This document shows positions 9,455 through 17,887 of a stretch of DNA of 64,000 nt, one piece after another (the stretch's first letter is position 1; each line of letters begins with the position of its first letter). The DNA is from Streptomyces sp. WM6386 (GTDB lineage: Bacteria; Actinomycetota; Actinomycetes; Streptomycetales; Streptomycetaceae): NCBI RefSeq assembly GCF_000972385.1, contig NZ_JXTE01000008.1, forward strand, positions 62,001 through 126,000, written 5' to 3'. A program made the translations under genes and the position numbers. The notes under the pieces were generated by a model. That model was given only the letters and a program-made list of their open reading frames with translations. It ran no database searches and was not told the DNA's origin.

Positions 9455-9829
9455 ATGGCCAACACCGAAACCTGTCTGAAGGAAGCTCTCGCCTCCATCG
9501 AGGGCGCGACCGGAGTCGCCCTCGTGGACTACACCAGCGGTATGGCGCTCGGCACGATGGGCGGCAGCAAGAGCTTCGACCTGAACGTCGCGGCCGCCGG
9601 GAACACCGATGTCGTGCGCGCCAAGATGCGCACCATGGAGCACCTGGGACTCAAGGGGCAGATCGAGGACATCCTGATCACGCTCTCCGACCAGTACCAC
9701 CTGCTCCGTCTGATCAGCGGTCGCGGCGGCAACGGACTGTTCATCTACCTGGTCCTGGACGCCAAGCGCTCCAACCTGGCGATGGCCCGCCATCAGCTGC
9801 GCAAGATCGAGGAGGACCTGGAGGTCTGA
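9455..9829 (+). CDS. Small Roadblock/LC7-like protein
   Basis: 124 aa, preceded by AGAGGGGC. The sequence (CLKEALASIEGATGVALVDY, TSGMALGTMGG, IEDILITLSDQYHLLRLI, IYLVLDAKRSNLAMARHQL) is a compact single Roadblock-like domain with the same start and end motifs as the protein at 7622-8026, suggesting that the two arose by duplication. Last gene of the four-gene same-strand cluster. Confidence 0.75.
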   Translation: MANTETCLKEALASIEGATGVALVDYTSGMALGTMGGSKSFDLNVAAAGNTDVVRAKMRTMEHLGLKGQIEDILITLSDQYHLLRLISGRGGNGLFIYLVLDAKRSNLAMARHQLRKIEEDLEV

Positions 9830-9832
9830 GGC

Positions 9833-10426
9833 TCAGACCAGTGCCGCGGCGCGGCGGCGCGCCCCGCCCGGGGCCGCGTCGCCCGCCGCGATGCCGGTGC
9901 CGCGGTAGGCCTTGACCGCCTTGCCGGCCGGGCGTCCGCCGCGTGCGCCGAGCCAGTCGACCCGCACCCACAGCAGGGCGTCCTCGGCCCGCTCGCGCCG
10001 CCCGAGCCACGCGGCCTTCAGCCACAGCCCCACGCCGGTCCCGGCGAGCAGCATGCCGCCCGCCGCGGGGACGACGAAGGAGCTGCCCAGCGCGGCCGCG
10101 AAGGTGAGCAGCAGCCACCAGCGGTGGCCGCGGCGCCAGTTCCGTACGGTCACCGCGCGGTCCTGGAGCACATCGTGCTTGCCGGCGCGGGCGGCACCGC
10201 GGGTCAGGGCGCTGTAGCGCCCCCGACGGCGGTACGACACGACGGCCGCCGCGATGATGAACAGCGCCGCGCCCGCCAGGACGCCGATCCGGCGCCCGGT
10301 CAGCCCCGGCACCAGGACGCCCACACCGGCCGCGAACACCCCGGCCCACCACAGTGGCGCGGCCCCGGCGCGTACGACCACGGCCACCCGGGCCAGACCT
10401 TGAGCTCTGCGATCTCCGTGTGCCAC
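9833..10426 (-). CDS. Hypothetical membrane protein
   Basis: 197 aa, GTG start at 10426 with GGGAGG upstream. Four hydrophobic segments in two pairs: about residues 22-42 and 45-65, then about 100-118 and 120-137. Between them lies a basic stretch (SYRRRGRYSALTRG). The C-terminus is Arg/Ala/Gly-rich. Convergent with the Roadblock cluster, with only three bases between stop codons. No family recognised. Confidence 0.6.
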   Translation of the reverse strand: MAHGDRRAQGLARVAVVVRAGAAPLWWAGVFAAGVGVLVPGLTGRRIGVLAGAALFIIAAAVVSYRRRGRYSALTRGAARAGKHDVLQDRAVTVRNWRRGHRWWLLLTFAAALGSSFVVPAAGGMLLAGTGVGLWLKAAWLGRRERAEDALLWVRVDWLGARGGRPAGKAVKAYRGTGIAAGDAAPGGARRRAAALV

Positions 10427-10507
10427 GTTCCGCCTCCCAGCCGTTTCGGCACAGTCCTTCGGCCGCGCAGGCTAGTGAGCGAACGTGAGACGAGTCTTAA
10501 AGCCGCG

Positions 10508-11440
10508 TCATTCCACGAAAAGACCCCGCGCCGCCGCCCGCGCGTCGAACTCCTCGAGGCGGGCCTGCGCCTGCGGCAGGTCGTCGCACATCGCCTCCAG
10601 CAGCACCCGCCCGAGCAGCATCGGCGCGCACGCGGTGTCGAAGGCGAGCCCGGTGCCCACGGCGGCCGGCAGCAGCAGGTCGGACACCTTGGCGACCGGC
10701 GCGAACGCGGAGTCGGCGACGGTGACGACGGTCAGCCCGGCCTCCTTCGCGTACCCGAGGGTGTCCACGACCTCCCGCGGATGCCGGGGCAGCGCGAAGC
10801 ACAGCAGCGTCGAGGCGCCCGCGCGGACGGCGGCGTCGATCCGGTCGTGGATCATCGTGCCGCCCTCGTGGAGCAGCCGTACGTCCGGATGGACCTTGGC
10901 GGCGAAGTACGCGAAGCCGTAGGCCTGGGAGGCGGCCGCCCGCAGGCCCAGCACCGGCAGCGGACGCGAGGCCGCGAGCAGCCGTCCGGCCTTCTGCACG
11001 GGCCGCGGGTCGGCGAGCAGCTCCGCCAGGTGCCTGAGGTTCTCGATCTCGGCCTCGACGGCCTGCTGGTATTCGTTGTACGACGCCGAGGCCGCGCTCT
11101 GTTCGGCGGGCGCGACCTCGCGCAGGTGCTTGCGCAGGGCCGGGTAGCCGTCGAAGCCGAGGGCGACCGCGAAGCGGGTGACGGACGGCTGGCTGACCCC
11201 GGCGAGCTCGGCCAGCTCGACGCTGGACAGGAACGGCACGTCGGCGGCGCGCCGCACCATGCTGTGCGCGATGCGCCGCTGGGTCGGGGTGAGCCGGTGC
11301 CCCTCGAAGAGCGCCTGGAGCCGTGCGGCCGGGCTGTCGGTCACGGCCGTGGCGTTCTCGCCACCGCGCTCGGCACTCGGCTCGCCACCGTGCTCGGCAC
11401 TCGGTTCGCCACCCTGCTCCGCGGCCTTCTCCGCGCTCAT
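10508..11440 (-). CDS. RpiR/MurR-family transcriptional regulator with SIS domain
   Basis: 310 aa from ATG 11440. N-terminal HTH_6 (RLTPTQRRIAHSMVRRAADV, then LAELAGVSQPSVTRFAVALG) followed by a SIS sugar-isomerase fold (about residues 120-285). The start overlaps the stop of the upstream lyase-like gene as ATGA, so the two are co-translated and it probably regulates the lyase and the divergent ABC operon. The first 30 residues contain an imperfect repeat (EQGGEPSAEHGGEPSAERGG) encoded by a 21-bp tandem repeat. RpiR proteins usually sense phosphosugars; in this setting the effector is unknown. Confidence 0.88.
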   Translation of the reverse strand: MSAEKAAEQGGEPSAEHGGEPSAERGGENATAVTDSPAARLQALFEGHRLTPTQRRIAHSMVRRAADVPFLSSVELAELAGVSQPSVTRFAVALGFDGYPALRKHLREVAPAEQSAASASYNEYQQAVEAEIENLRHLAELLADPRPVQKAGRLLAASRPLPVLGLRAAASQAYGFAYFAAKVHPDVRLLHEGGTMIHDRIDAAVRAGASTLLCFALPRHPREVVDTLGYAKEAGLTVVTVADSAFAPVAKVSDLLLPAAVGTGLAFDTACAPMLLGRVLLEAMCDDLPQAQARLEEFDARAAARGLFVE

Positions 11441-13374
11441 GACTCGCTCCCCCTCCAGATGTCCGTGAACCGGTCGAGCAGTGCGGTCGCCGCCCTCACG
11501 TCGTCCGTGAGCGGCCGGTCGGCCTGGTCCTCGTCGAGCACCGCCATGGCGAGCTCCAGCGCGCGGCCCACCGGGAGGTCCGGGTCGGGGCCGAGGTCGC
11601 GCTGGCGCAGCGCCCGTACGGCGGCGACGAGTTCGCAGCCCACCACCAGACGGTACGCACCGCACGCCCGCAGTGTCTGACGGGCGGCGAGCGAGGCGAA
11701 GCTGGCCTGTTCCTCGACGCCTCGGGAGAGTACAGCGTGCCCGAGCGACGCGGGTGCGGAGAAGGCCCGCAGATCGCCGAGGGCGGCGCCGGCGGCGTAC
11801 TCCAGGATCATCACGCCGGAGGAGGCGGGTTCGTGGTCGGCGAGGAAGGGGCGCAGACGGGTGTAGGCGGGTTCGTTGAGGGTGGAGAGCCGTGACGTCG
11901 ACAGCCGGGCGACCTGCGTCAGCGCCAGTCTGAAGTGGTCCAGGGCGAGGGCGAGTTGGGCCTGGTAGAAGCCGCCGTGGTGGTAGGCGGCCATGTCCTC
12001 GGGGGTGATCAGCGGGTTCTCCGCGGCCGCGTTGATCTCGATCGCGACGACCTCCTCCAGGGCGTCGGCCGCGTCATGGGCGGGACCGTGGATCTGGGGC
12101 AGACACCGGAAGCCGTACGGGTCCTGGATCCGCCCGAGCGGCGGGGTGGGCCGTTCGTCGGCGCCGATCAACTCCCGCATCCGCCGGGCGACTTCGGAGG
12201 ACCCCCGGTGCGGCCGGGCGGCGTGCACGGGCGCCGCGTACGCCTCGTGCGACCCGTCCACGGCGAGCAGGGACAGCGCCCCGACGACCTGCGTGGCCTC
12301 CAGCAGCCCCCGCAGCTCGTGCAGGGCGAGGGCGGCCTGGCCGAGGGTGAGGGCGTTGCTGCTGATGAAGGCGAGGGCATCGTTGTTGTCGAGAAGCTGC
12401 GGCTCGGGCGCACCGACCGAACCTCGCAGCTCCCTGGCCCCACCCCCACCGAGCCCACCGGAGCTGCCGCGCAGCCCCGACCCACCGGAGCCACCGCGCG
12501 AGCCCGAGCCGCCGGCAGCACCCGGGCCCCGCTCGCCACGAGCGTCCGCATCCAGCCCGCCGGAACCCGCCACGCCTGCCCGGCCAGGGCCGCCCGCACC
12601 ACCGCCACCACCGCCACCGGCGACGCCCGGCCCGCCGGAGCCCTCAGAGCCTCGCCCGCCGGAACCCTCCAGTCCTGCCGGGCCGGAACCACCCGCGTTC
12701 GGCCCGCCGGAAGTGCCGGCGCCGAACCCTACGGAAGCGCCGGTCAGGCTCGCCCCACCGGAGGCATCCACGCCGGGCCCGCCGGAGGTTCCGCCCGCAC
12801 CGGAGCCGCCGAAGGTGCCGGCAGGGCCCCCGCCCGCTCCCGCCCCTCCCCGCCACGGGTGCTCCCCCGCCAGCGCCAGCCCCACCTGTGCCAGCGCGGC
12901 GATGTCCCCGGTGCCCACTGAGCCGAACTCGTTGACGACCGGATACGCCCCGCTCTCCAGCGCCTCGCACAGCGCGGTGACCACGGTCGGTCGCAGACCC
13001 GCGCCGCCGGCCAGCAGCTGGTTCGCACGGACGGCGAGCATCGCGCGGACCTGCCTCGCCGGGAGCTCCTCCCCGATCGCCCCGGCATGGCTGCGCAACA
13101 GCCGCAGCCCGTGCTCGGCGGCCGCCTCGGTGGGCACGGACTCATTCCGGTTGGCGCCGACGCCGGTGGAGCGGCCGTAGACGCGTCCGGTCGCGGCGAT
13201 CTGCCGGGCGGCGTCCCAGGACTCGGTCACCCGCTTCATCGCATCGGTCCCGGGCACCGGCCGCGCGGCCCCGTCGGCGAGCCGCACGACGTCCGTGACG
13301 CCGAGTCCGATCCCGTCGAGGACCACCAGACCGGTATGCACAGGACTGGCCGCGTCCACGATCCGAGACGACAT
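11437..13374 (-). CDS. Histidine/aromatic ammonia-lyase homologue lacking the MIO tripeptide, with Gly-rich insertion
   Basis: 645 aa from ATG 13374 (GGGGAG upstream); lyases of this family are near 510. HAL/PAL landmarks: VYGRSTGVGANRN, NPLITPEDMAAYHHGGFYQ, DPYGFRCLPQIHGPAHDA, EINAAAENPLI and VEEQASFAS. Where canonical enzymes have GSVGASGDLAPLA, this protein reads GSVGTGDIAALA (G151-D157): the Ala-Ser-Gly that cyclises to the MIO electrophile is absent and one residue is deleted. Residues about 175-320 are a Gly/Ala/Ser-rich low-complexity insertion between MIO region and the LDNNDALAFISSNAL helix. A normal ammonia-lyase reaction is therefore unlikely; elimination of a better leaving group such as trimethylamine is a reasonable alternative given the divergent betaine-type importer. 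Confidence 0.8.
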   Translation of the reverse strand: MSSRIVDAASPVHTGLVVLDGIGLGVTDVVRLADGAARPVPGTDAMKRVTESWDAARQIAATGRVYGRSTGVGANRNESVPTEAAAEHGLRLLRSHAGAIGEELPARQVRAMLAVRANQLLAGGAGLRPTVVTALCEALESGAYPVVNEFGSVGTGDIAALAQVGLALAGEHPWRGGAGAGGGPAGTFGGSGAGGTSGGPGVDASGGASLTGASVGFGAGTSGGPNAGGSGPAGLEGSGGRGSEGSGGPGVAGGGGGGGAGGPGRAGVAGSGGLDADARGERGPGAAGGSGSRGGSGGSGLRGSSGGLGGGGARELRGSVGAPEPQLLDNNDALAFISSNALTLGQAALALHELRGLLEATQVVGALSLLAVDGSHEAYAAPVHAARPHRGSSEVARRMRELIGADERPTPPLGRIQDPYGFRCLPQIHGPAHDAADALEEVVAIEINAAAENPLITPEDMAAYHHGGFYQAQLALALDHFRLALTQVARLSTSRLSTLNEPAYTRLRPFLADHEPASSGVMILEYAAGAALGDLRAFSAPASLGHAVLSRGVEEQASFASLAARQTLRACGAYRLVVGCELVAAVRALRQRDLGPDPDLPVGRALELAMAVLDEDQADRPLTDDVRAATALLDRFTDIWRGSES

Positions 13375-13452
13375 AAGGCCCAAACTCCCCTCAATCCGGA
13401 CACGCGATCTTGCCTGCCGGTCATCCGTTACGTCGGATTTACATCAACCCGT

Positions 13453-13500
13453 TGACAAGTTATTCAGCTACAGAGAACTCTGCATGACGTTATACAGCCG
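13453..13500. promoter_or_regulatory. Divergent control region between lyase-like gene and ABC importer
   Basis: The 141-bp intergenic region is AT-rich for this genome. It holds TTGACA (13452-13457), a dyad CAGAG-AA-CTCTG (13471-13482) and two direct repeats GTTATTCAGC and GTTATACAGC (about 13459 and 13490). This is the most likely operator region for the RpiR regulator encoded at 10508-11440. Confidence 0.4.
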
Positions 13501-13515
13501 GGCAAGGGACATCTC

Positions 13516-14553
13516 ATGATCCAGTTCGACGCGGTCCACAAGCGCTTCCCCAACGGCACGACAGCAGTGCACGACCTGACCCTCGACATGCCGGAAGGCG
13601 GTGTCACCGTCCTCGTCGGATCCTCCGGTTGCGGCAAGACGACCACCCTCAGAATGATCAACCGGATGGTCGAGCCGACCTCCGGCACCATCAAGGTCGG
13701 CGGCAAGGACATCACCGACCAGGACGCGGCCGAGCTGCGCCGCTCCATCGGCTACGTCATCCAGCAGGCCGGCCTCTTCCCGCACCGCACGGTGCTCGAC
13801 AACATCGCCACCGTGCCGCTCCTCCTCGGCCACGGCCGCAGGAAGGCCCGCGCCCGCGCCGCCGAGCTCCTGGAGACCGTGGGTCTCGCACCGGACGCCG
13901 GCCGCCGCTACCCGCACCAGCTCTCCGGCGGCCAGCAGCAGCGCGTCGGCGTGGCCCGCGCCCTCGCCGCCGACCCGCCGGTCCTGCTCATGGATGAGCC
14001 GTTCGGCGCGGTCGACCCCGTCGTGCGCACCCAGCTCCAGGACGAACTCCTGCGGCTCCAGAAGGAGTTGGGCAAGACCATCGTCTTCGTCACCCATGAC
14101 ATCGACGAAGCGGTCCGGCTCGGCGACCGCATCGCCGTCTTCCGCACCGGCGGCCACCTCGTCCAGTGCGCCGGCCCCGCCGAACTCCTCGCCCGCCCCG
14201 CCGACGACTTCGTGGCCGACTTCCTCGGCGCCGAGCGCGGCCTGAAGCTGCTCTCGCTGAAGACCCTGGCGGACGTCCCGCAGGGCCCGGCACCCGAGGG
14301 CGGCACGTGGTCCCTCGTCCTCGACGCGGCAAACAAGCCCCTGCACTGGGCCACGAAGGACGCCGAGATCCCCGTACGGCCGCTGACCGACAACGATTCC
14401 CTGCTGGCGGCGCTCAACGAGTCCATCGCCTCCCCCACCGGCCTGATAGCCCGCGTCGACGCGACGGGCGTCCTCACCGGCGTCTCCTCCCGCGACGACA
14501 TCCACGAGCACGCCGGCCAGGCGCACAGCGAGGCCAGGGTGGTGACCGCATGA
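13516..14553 (+). CDS. ABC transporter ATP-binding protein, glycine betaine/osmoprotectant (OpuA/ProV) type
   Basis: 345 aa. Walker A GSSGCGKTT, Q-loop QQAGLFPH, signature LSGGQQQR, Walker B VLLMDEP and H-loop VTHD are all present, so it is an active importer ATPase. The C-terminal 100 residues form a degenerate CBS-like regulatory region (TLADVPQGPAP to SSRDDIHEHAG), as in OpuA/ProV ATPases. First gene of an overlapping importer operon; ATGA joins it to the first permease. Confidence 0.92.
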   Translation: MIQFDAVHKRFPNGTTAVHDLTLDMPEGGVTVLVGSSGCGKTTTLRMINRMVEPTSGTIKVGGKDITDQDAAELRRSIGYVIQQAGLFPHRTVLDNIATVPLLLGHGRRKARARAAELLETVGLAPDAGRRYPHQLSGGQQQRVGVARALAADPPVLLMDEPFGAVDPVVRTQLQDELLRLQKELGKTIVFVTHDIDEAVRLGDRIAVFRTGGHLVQCAGPAELLARPADDFVADFLGAERGLKLLSLKTLADVPQGPAPEGGTWSLVLDAANKPLHWATKDAEIPVRPLTDNDSLLAALNESIASPTGLIARVDATGVLTGVSSRDDIHEHAGQAHSEARVVTA

Positions 14554-15191
14554 CCATCGACTGGTCATGGATCGGCGACCACACCGACGACCTCACCACC
14601 CTCACGATCTCCCATCTGCAAGCAGCCCTCAGCGCCGTCTTCTTCGGCGTCCTGATCTCACTGCCCCTCGCGGTGATCGCCCACCGGATCCGGCCCCTGC
14701 GCGGCTTCCTGCTCGGCGTCTCGAACGTCCTGTTCACGATCCCGTCGATCGCGATCTTCGTGCTCCTGCTGCCGGTCAGCGGCCTCACCCGCACCACGAC
14801 CGTGATCGGTCTGACCGTCTACACGCTGGTCGTGCTGCTCCGGAACACCGTCGAGGGCCTCGACTCGGTCCCCGCGAAGACCAAGGAGGCGGCGAAGGCG
14901 ATGGGCACGCGCCCGCTGCGCACGCTCCTCACCGTCGAGTTGCCGCTCGCGCTCCCCGTGATCATGGCGGGCGTCCGCATCGCGACGGTCATGTCGATCT
15001 CCCTCGTCTCCGTCGCGACCTACATCGGCGACGGCGGCCTCGGCCAGCTCTTCACCGACGGCTTCCAGCGCAACTTCCCGACCCCGGTGATCGTGGGCGT
15101 GGTCCTCACCATCCTCCTCGCGGTGGTCGCGGACGCCCTGCTGGTCGCCCTCCAGTACGTCCTCACCCCGTGGAAGAGGCGGCGAGCCTGA
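14550..15191 (+). CDS. ABC transporter permease, osmoprotectant type (first)
   Basis: 213 aa BPD_transp_1 membrane protein with five to six TM helices; EAAKAMGTRPLRTLLTVELP is the EAA loop that contacts the ATPase. Starts at ATG 14550 overlapping the ATPase stop (ATGA) and ends in TGATG with the next permease. Together with the second permease it should form the heterodimeric channel. Confidence 0.9.
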   Translation: MTIDWSWIGDHTDDLTTLTISHLQAALSAVFFGVLISLPLAVIAHRIRPLRGFLLGVSNVLFTIPSIAIFVLLLPVSGLTRTTTVIGLTVYTLVVLLRNTVEGLDSVPAKTKEAAKAMGTRPLRTLLTVELPLALPVIMAGVRIATVMSISLVSVATYIGDGGLGQLFTDGFQRNFPTPVIVGVVLTILLAVVADALLVALQYVLTPWKRRRA

Positions 15192-15853
15192 TGTACGAAC
15201 TCTTCAAGAACCTCGGCACATGGCTGACCAGCGGCGCGAGCTGGTCCGGCTCGGACGGCATCGCCCACCGCCTCGCCGAGCACCTCCAGTACTCGCTCCT
15301 CGCGACCCTCATCGCGGCCGCGATCGGCCTCCCCCTCGGCCTGCTGATCGGCCACACCGGCAAGGGCACCTTCGTCGCGATCAACCTCGCGTCCTTCGGC
15401 CGCGCACTGCCGACCGTGGGCCTGGTCGTGCTGGTCTTCCTGGCCGGCGGACTGTCGATGCTGCCGGTGTACGTCGCCCTGGTCGCCCTCGCGGTCCCGG
15501 CGATCGTCACCAACACCTACGCCGGGATGACGGCCGTCGACCCGGACGTCCGCGACGCCGCCCGCGGCCAGGGCATGCGCGGCCACCAGGTCCTGTTCCA
15601 GGTCGAGCTGCCGCTCGCGCTGCCCCTGGTCATGACGGGCCTGCGCCTGGCGCTGATCCAGGTCGTCGCCACGGCGACCATCGCCGCGTACGTCTCCTTC
15701 GGCGGCCTCGGCCGCTATGTCTTCGACGGTCTGGCCCAGCGCGACCTCGTACAGGTGCTCGGCGGCGCGGTGCTGGTCGCCGCGATCGCCGTGGTCCTGG
15801 ACCTGGCCCTGTCCGGCCTCCAGCGCTTCCTCTTCCGCCACCGCACTGCCTAG
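15191..15853 (+). CDS. ABC transporter permease, osmoprotectant type (second)
   Basis: 220 aa, BPD_transp_1 domain. The EAA loop reads DAARGQGMRGHQVLFQVELP. Several hydrophobic helices, for example LLATLIAAAIGLPLGLLI and TVGLVVLVFLAGGLSML. Start ATG at 15191 overlaps the previous TGA. Substrate specificity is set by the lipoprotein encoded immediately downstream. Confidence 0.9.
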   Translation: MYELFKNLGTWLTSGASWSGSDGIAHRLAEHLQYSLLATLIAAAIGLPLGLLIGHTGKGTFVAINLASFGRALPTVGLVVLVFLAGGLSMLPVYVALVALAVPAIVTNTYAGMTAVDPDVRDAARGQGMRGHQVLFQVELPLALPLVMTGLRLALIQVVATATIAAYVSFGGLGRYVFDGLAQRDLVQVLGGAVLVAAIAVVLDLALSGLQRFLFRHRTA

Positions 15854-15863
15854 GGACCCCTCG

Positions 15864-16796
15864 ATGAACCGACGCACTCTCCTCGGCGGCCTCTTCGCAG
15901 CGGCCTCCGTCCCCGCCCTGACCGCCTGCGCGGGCGGCATCACCTCCCTCGACGGCGAAGGCGCCGGCACCGGTGGTGGTGGCGGCTCCAGCAAGAGCGG
16001 AGTCACCATCGGCACCGCCAACTTCACCGAGAACCAGGTACTGGGCTACCTCTACGCGGCCGTCCTGGAAGCGGCCGGCGTGAAGGTGAAGGTCCGCCCC
16101 AACCTCGGCACCCGCGAGATCCTCATCCCCGCCCTCAGGGGCGGCGACATCGACCTGCTGCCCGAGTACCAGGGCGCCCTCCTGCACTACCTCGACCCGA
16201 AGGCGACGGCCACCGAGGAGGGCGCGATGCAGAACGCCCTCGCCGTCGCGCTCCCCGCCGGGCTCCAGGTGCTGCCGTACGGCATGGCCGAGGACTCCGA
16301 CGCCTTCGTCGTCACCCGGGAGACGGCGAGGAAGTACGGCCTGACCTCCCTCGCCGACCTGCGGAAGCAGAACGGCAAGCTGGTCATCGGCGCGGCACCG
16401 GAGGTGAAGAAGCGCCAGGTGGGTGTCGTAGGACTGAAGGACGTGTACGGCGTCGAGTTCAAGGAGTTCAAGTCGCTGGACTCCTCAGGACCGCTGGTCA
16501 AGGGCGCCCTGAAGAAGGGCGACGTGGACGTCGCGAACCTCTTCACCACGGACACCGACATCCAGGCCAACGACTGGGTGGTGCTGACCGACCCCAAGAA
16601 CCTCGTCCCCGGTCAGCACGTCGTCCCTCTCATCGCCGACCGCAAGGCCGACTCCACGGTCCGCAAGGCCCTCGCCCGCCTCGGCAACGTCCTCACCACG
16701 GCCCAGCTCACCGAGCTCAACCGCCAGGTCGACAAGGACAAGAAGGACCCGGAGGACGTGGCGAACGCGTACGCGACACAGCACGGGCTGAGCTGA
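15864..16796 (+). CDS. ABC transporter substrate-binding lipoprotein, OpuAC/ProX-OsmF family
   Basis: 310 aa. N-terminus MNRRTLLGG with a hydrophobic stretch and lipobox LTAC: a lipoprotein signal with a twin-arginine-like RR start, so it is probably anchored outside the membrane. The mature domain begins VTIGTANFTENQVLGYLYAA and includes NLGTREILIPAL and LLPEYQGALLHYL, the OsmF/ProX-type quaternary-amine binding fold. Likely ligands are glycine betaine, choline, carnitine or histidine betaines (hercynine, ergothioneine); the adjacent lyase homologue makes the last group attractive, as inference. Ten bases separate it from the permease gene. Confidence 0.9.
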   Translation: MNRRTLLGGLFAAASVPALTACAGGITSLDGEGAGTGGGGGSSKSGVTIGTANFTENQVLGYLYAAVLEAAGVKVKVRPNLGTREILIPALRGGDIDLLPEYQGALLHYLDPKATATEEGAMQNALAVALPAGLQVLPYGMAEDSDAFVVTRETARKYGLTSLADLRKQNGKLVIGAAPEVKKRQVGVVGLKDVYGVEFKEFKSLDSSGPLVKGALKKGDVDVANLFTTDTDIQANDWVVLTDPKNLVPGQHVVPLIADRKADSTVRKALARLGNVLTTAQLTELNRQVDKDKKDPEDVANAYATQHGLS

Positions 16797-16874
16797 CCGA
16801 GGGGCTGAACCCGACCATCAACACGGGGGGTATCCCCAGTGCGGCGGGCGTCGGCGCTGCCTAACTTGGAATCC

Positions 16875-17318
16875 ATGAGCGGAATGGACGCGCGGGACGC
16901 CGACCTGAAGAAGGAACTCGACGCCACCCTGCAGGCCCGCAGGGAACTGGGCGAGGAGTACGAGTCCGCGCTGGTCGACTCCTTCCTCGAGAAGGTCGAC
17001 CAGCGCATCGACGGCGCGGTGGAGCGCCGGGTGCGCCGGCAGATGGCCGAGCAGCAGATGGTGGTGGCCCGGGGCTCCCGGTCACCGAAGCCCACGGACT
17101 CCTGGGGGGAGCGGTTCGGCTTCGGCATCGTCTCCATGGTCCTGGCGATCCCGCTGTCCGCGATCGGCGGCGGCATCGCCCACCTCCCGGGCCTCCTGGT
17201 CGCCTGGGCCGGCATCGTCGGGGTGAACGCCTTCCAGGCCGTCCGCAGCAACCCGGAGATCTTCAGCGGCCGCCACCACCGCCGCCGGCACAAGGACGGC
17301 GACGACTGGGCGGACTGA
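16875..17318 (+). CDS. Hypothetical membrane protein with N-terminal coiled coil
   Basis: 147 aa from ATG 16875. Charged helical N-terminus (DLKKELDATLQARRELGEEY, residues 9-60), then two hydrophobic segments near 75-95 and 98-115 (FGIVSMVLAIPLSAIGGGIA; LLVAWAGIVGVNAFQA), and a His/Arg-rich tail (RHHRRRHKDGDD). CCTAACTTGGA just upstream may contain the -10 element. An open frame exists up to 16839 but has no better start. No family recognised. Confidence 0.7.
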   Translation: MSGMDARDADLKKELDATLQARRELGEEYESALVDSFLEKVDQRIDGAVERRVRRQMAEQQMVVARGSRSPKPTDSWGERFGFGIVSMVLAIPLSAIGGGIAHLPGLLVAWAGIVGVNAFQAVRSNPEIFSGRHHRRRHKDGDDWAD

Positions 17319-17333
17319 CCGGGGCCGGCGGCC

Positions 17334-17882
17334 TCACGCCTGCCGGGTCGGCAGCACCATGATCTGCCGCAGGTTGACGTGCCGGGGACGGCTGGTGACG
17401 TACGCGACGACGTCGGCCACCTCCTCGGCCGACAGCGTGCCCACCGCGTCGACCATCCCGCCGAGCTGCTCCCGCAGCCCGCCGCTGTCGATGTGCGAGG
17501 CGAGCTCGGTCTGCGTCAGCCCCGGCTCGACGTTGGTGACCCGCACATCGCGCGGCCCGAACTCACCCCGCAGGGACTGGGAGAGATAGGTCAGCGCGGC
17601 CTTGGTGGCCCCGTACACCGCGTAGTTGGGGAACGTGACGTGGGCACCGATGGACGAGATGTTCACGAGGTCCGCGGTCCGCCCCTCGGCGGCGGCGCCC
17701 ACCAGATCCGCGGTGAAGGCCCGGATCATCCGCAGCACCCCGGTGACATTGGTGTCTATCATCCGCTGCCACTCGTCGGCCCGCCCGTCGTCGACGGGGT
17801 TCGGCAGCATGACACCCGCCGAGTTCACGACCAGGTCGACAGCCCCGAAGGCGGCATGGATCCGCTCCACGGCCGCGTCCAG
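17334..17882 (-). pseudogene. Short-chain dehydrogenase/reductase, 5' end deleted
   Basis: Encodes the C-terminal two thirds of an SDR: VDLVVNSAGVM (NAG motif), the catalytic serine in ISSIGA, Y-x3-K in YGATKAALTYL, and VTNVEPGLTQTEL. The first 60-70 residues with the TGxxxGxG dinucleotide loop are absent. An ATG at 17870 could start a 178-aa product, but it would be unable to bind NAD(P). Homology stops near 17882, where sequence belonging to an oppositely oriented regulator begins at once, indicating a deletion that removed both 5' ends. Confidence 0.75.
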
Positions 17883-17887
17883 CGCGG

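Noticed and set aside
12405..12855. CRISPR-like or minisatellite array
   Set aside because: The repeats are irregular Gly/Ser codon runs without fixed unit or spacers.
11993..13180. Pro-rich plus-strand open frame opposite the lyase-like gene
   Set aside because: Its PPEP/PAPP repeats are the complement of the Gly-rich insertion; no ribosome site and no family.
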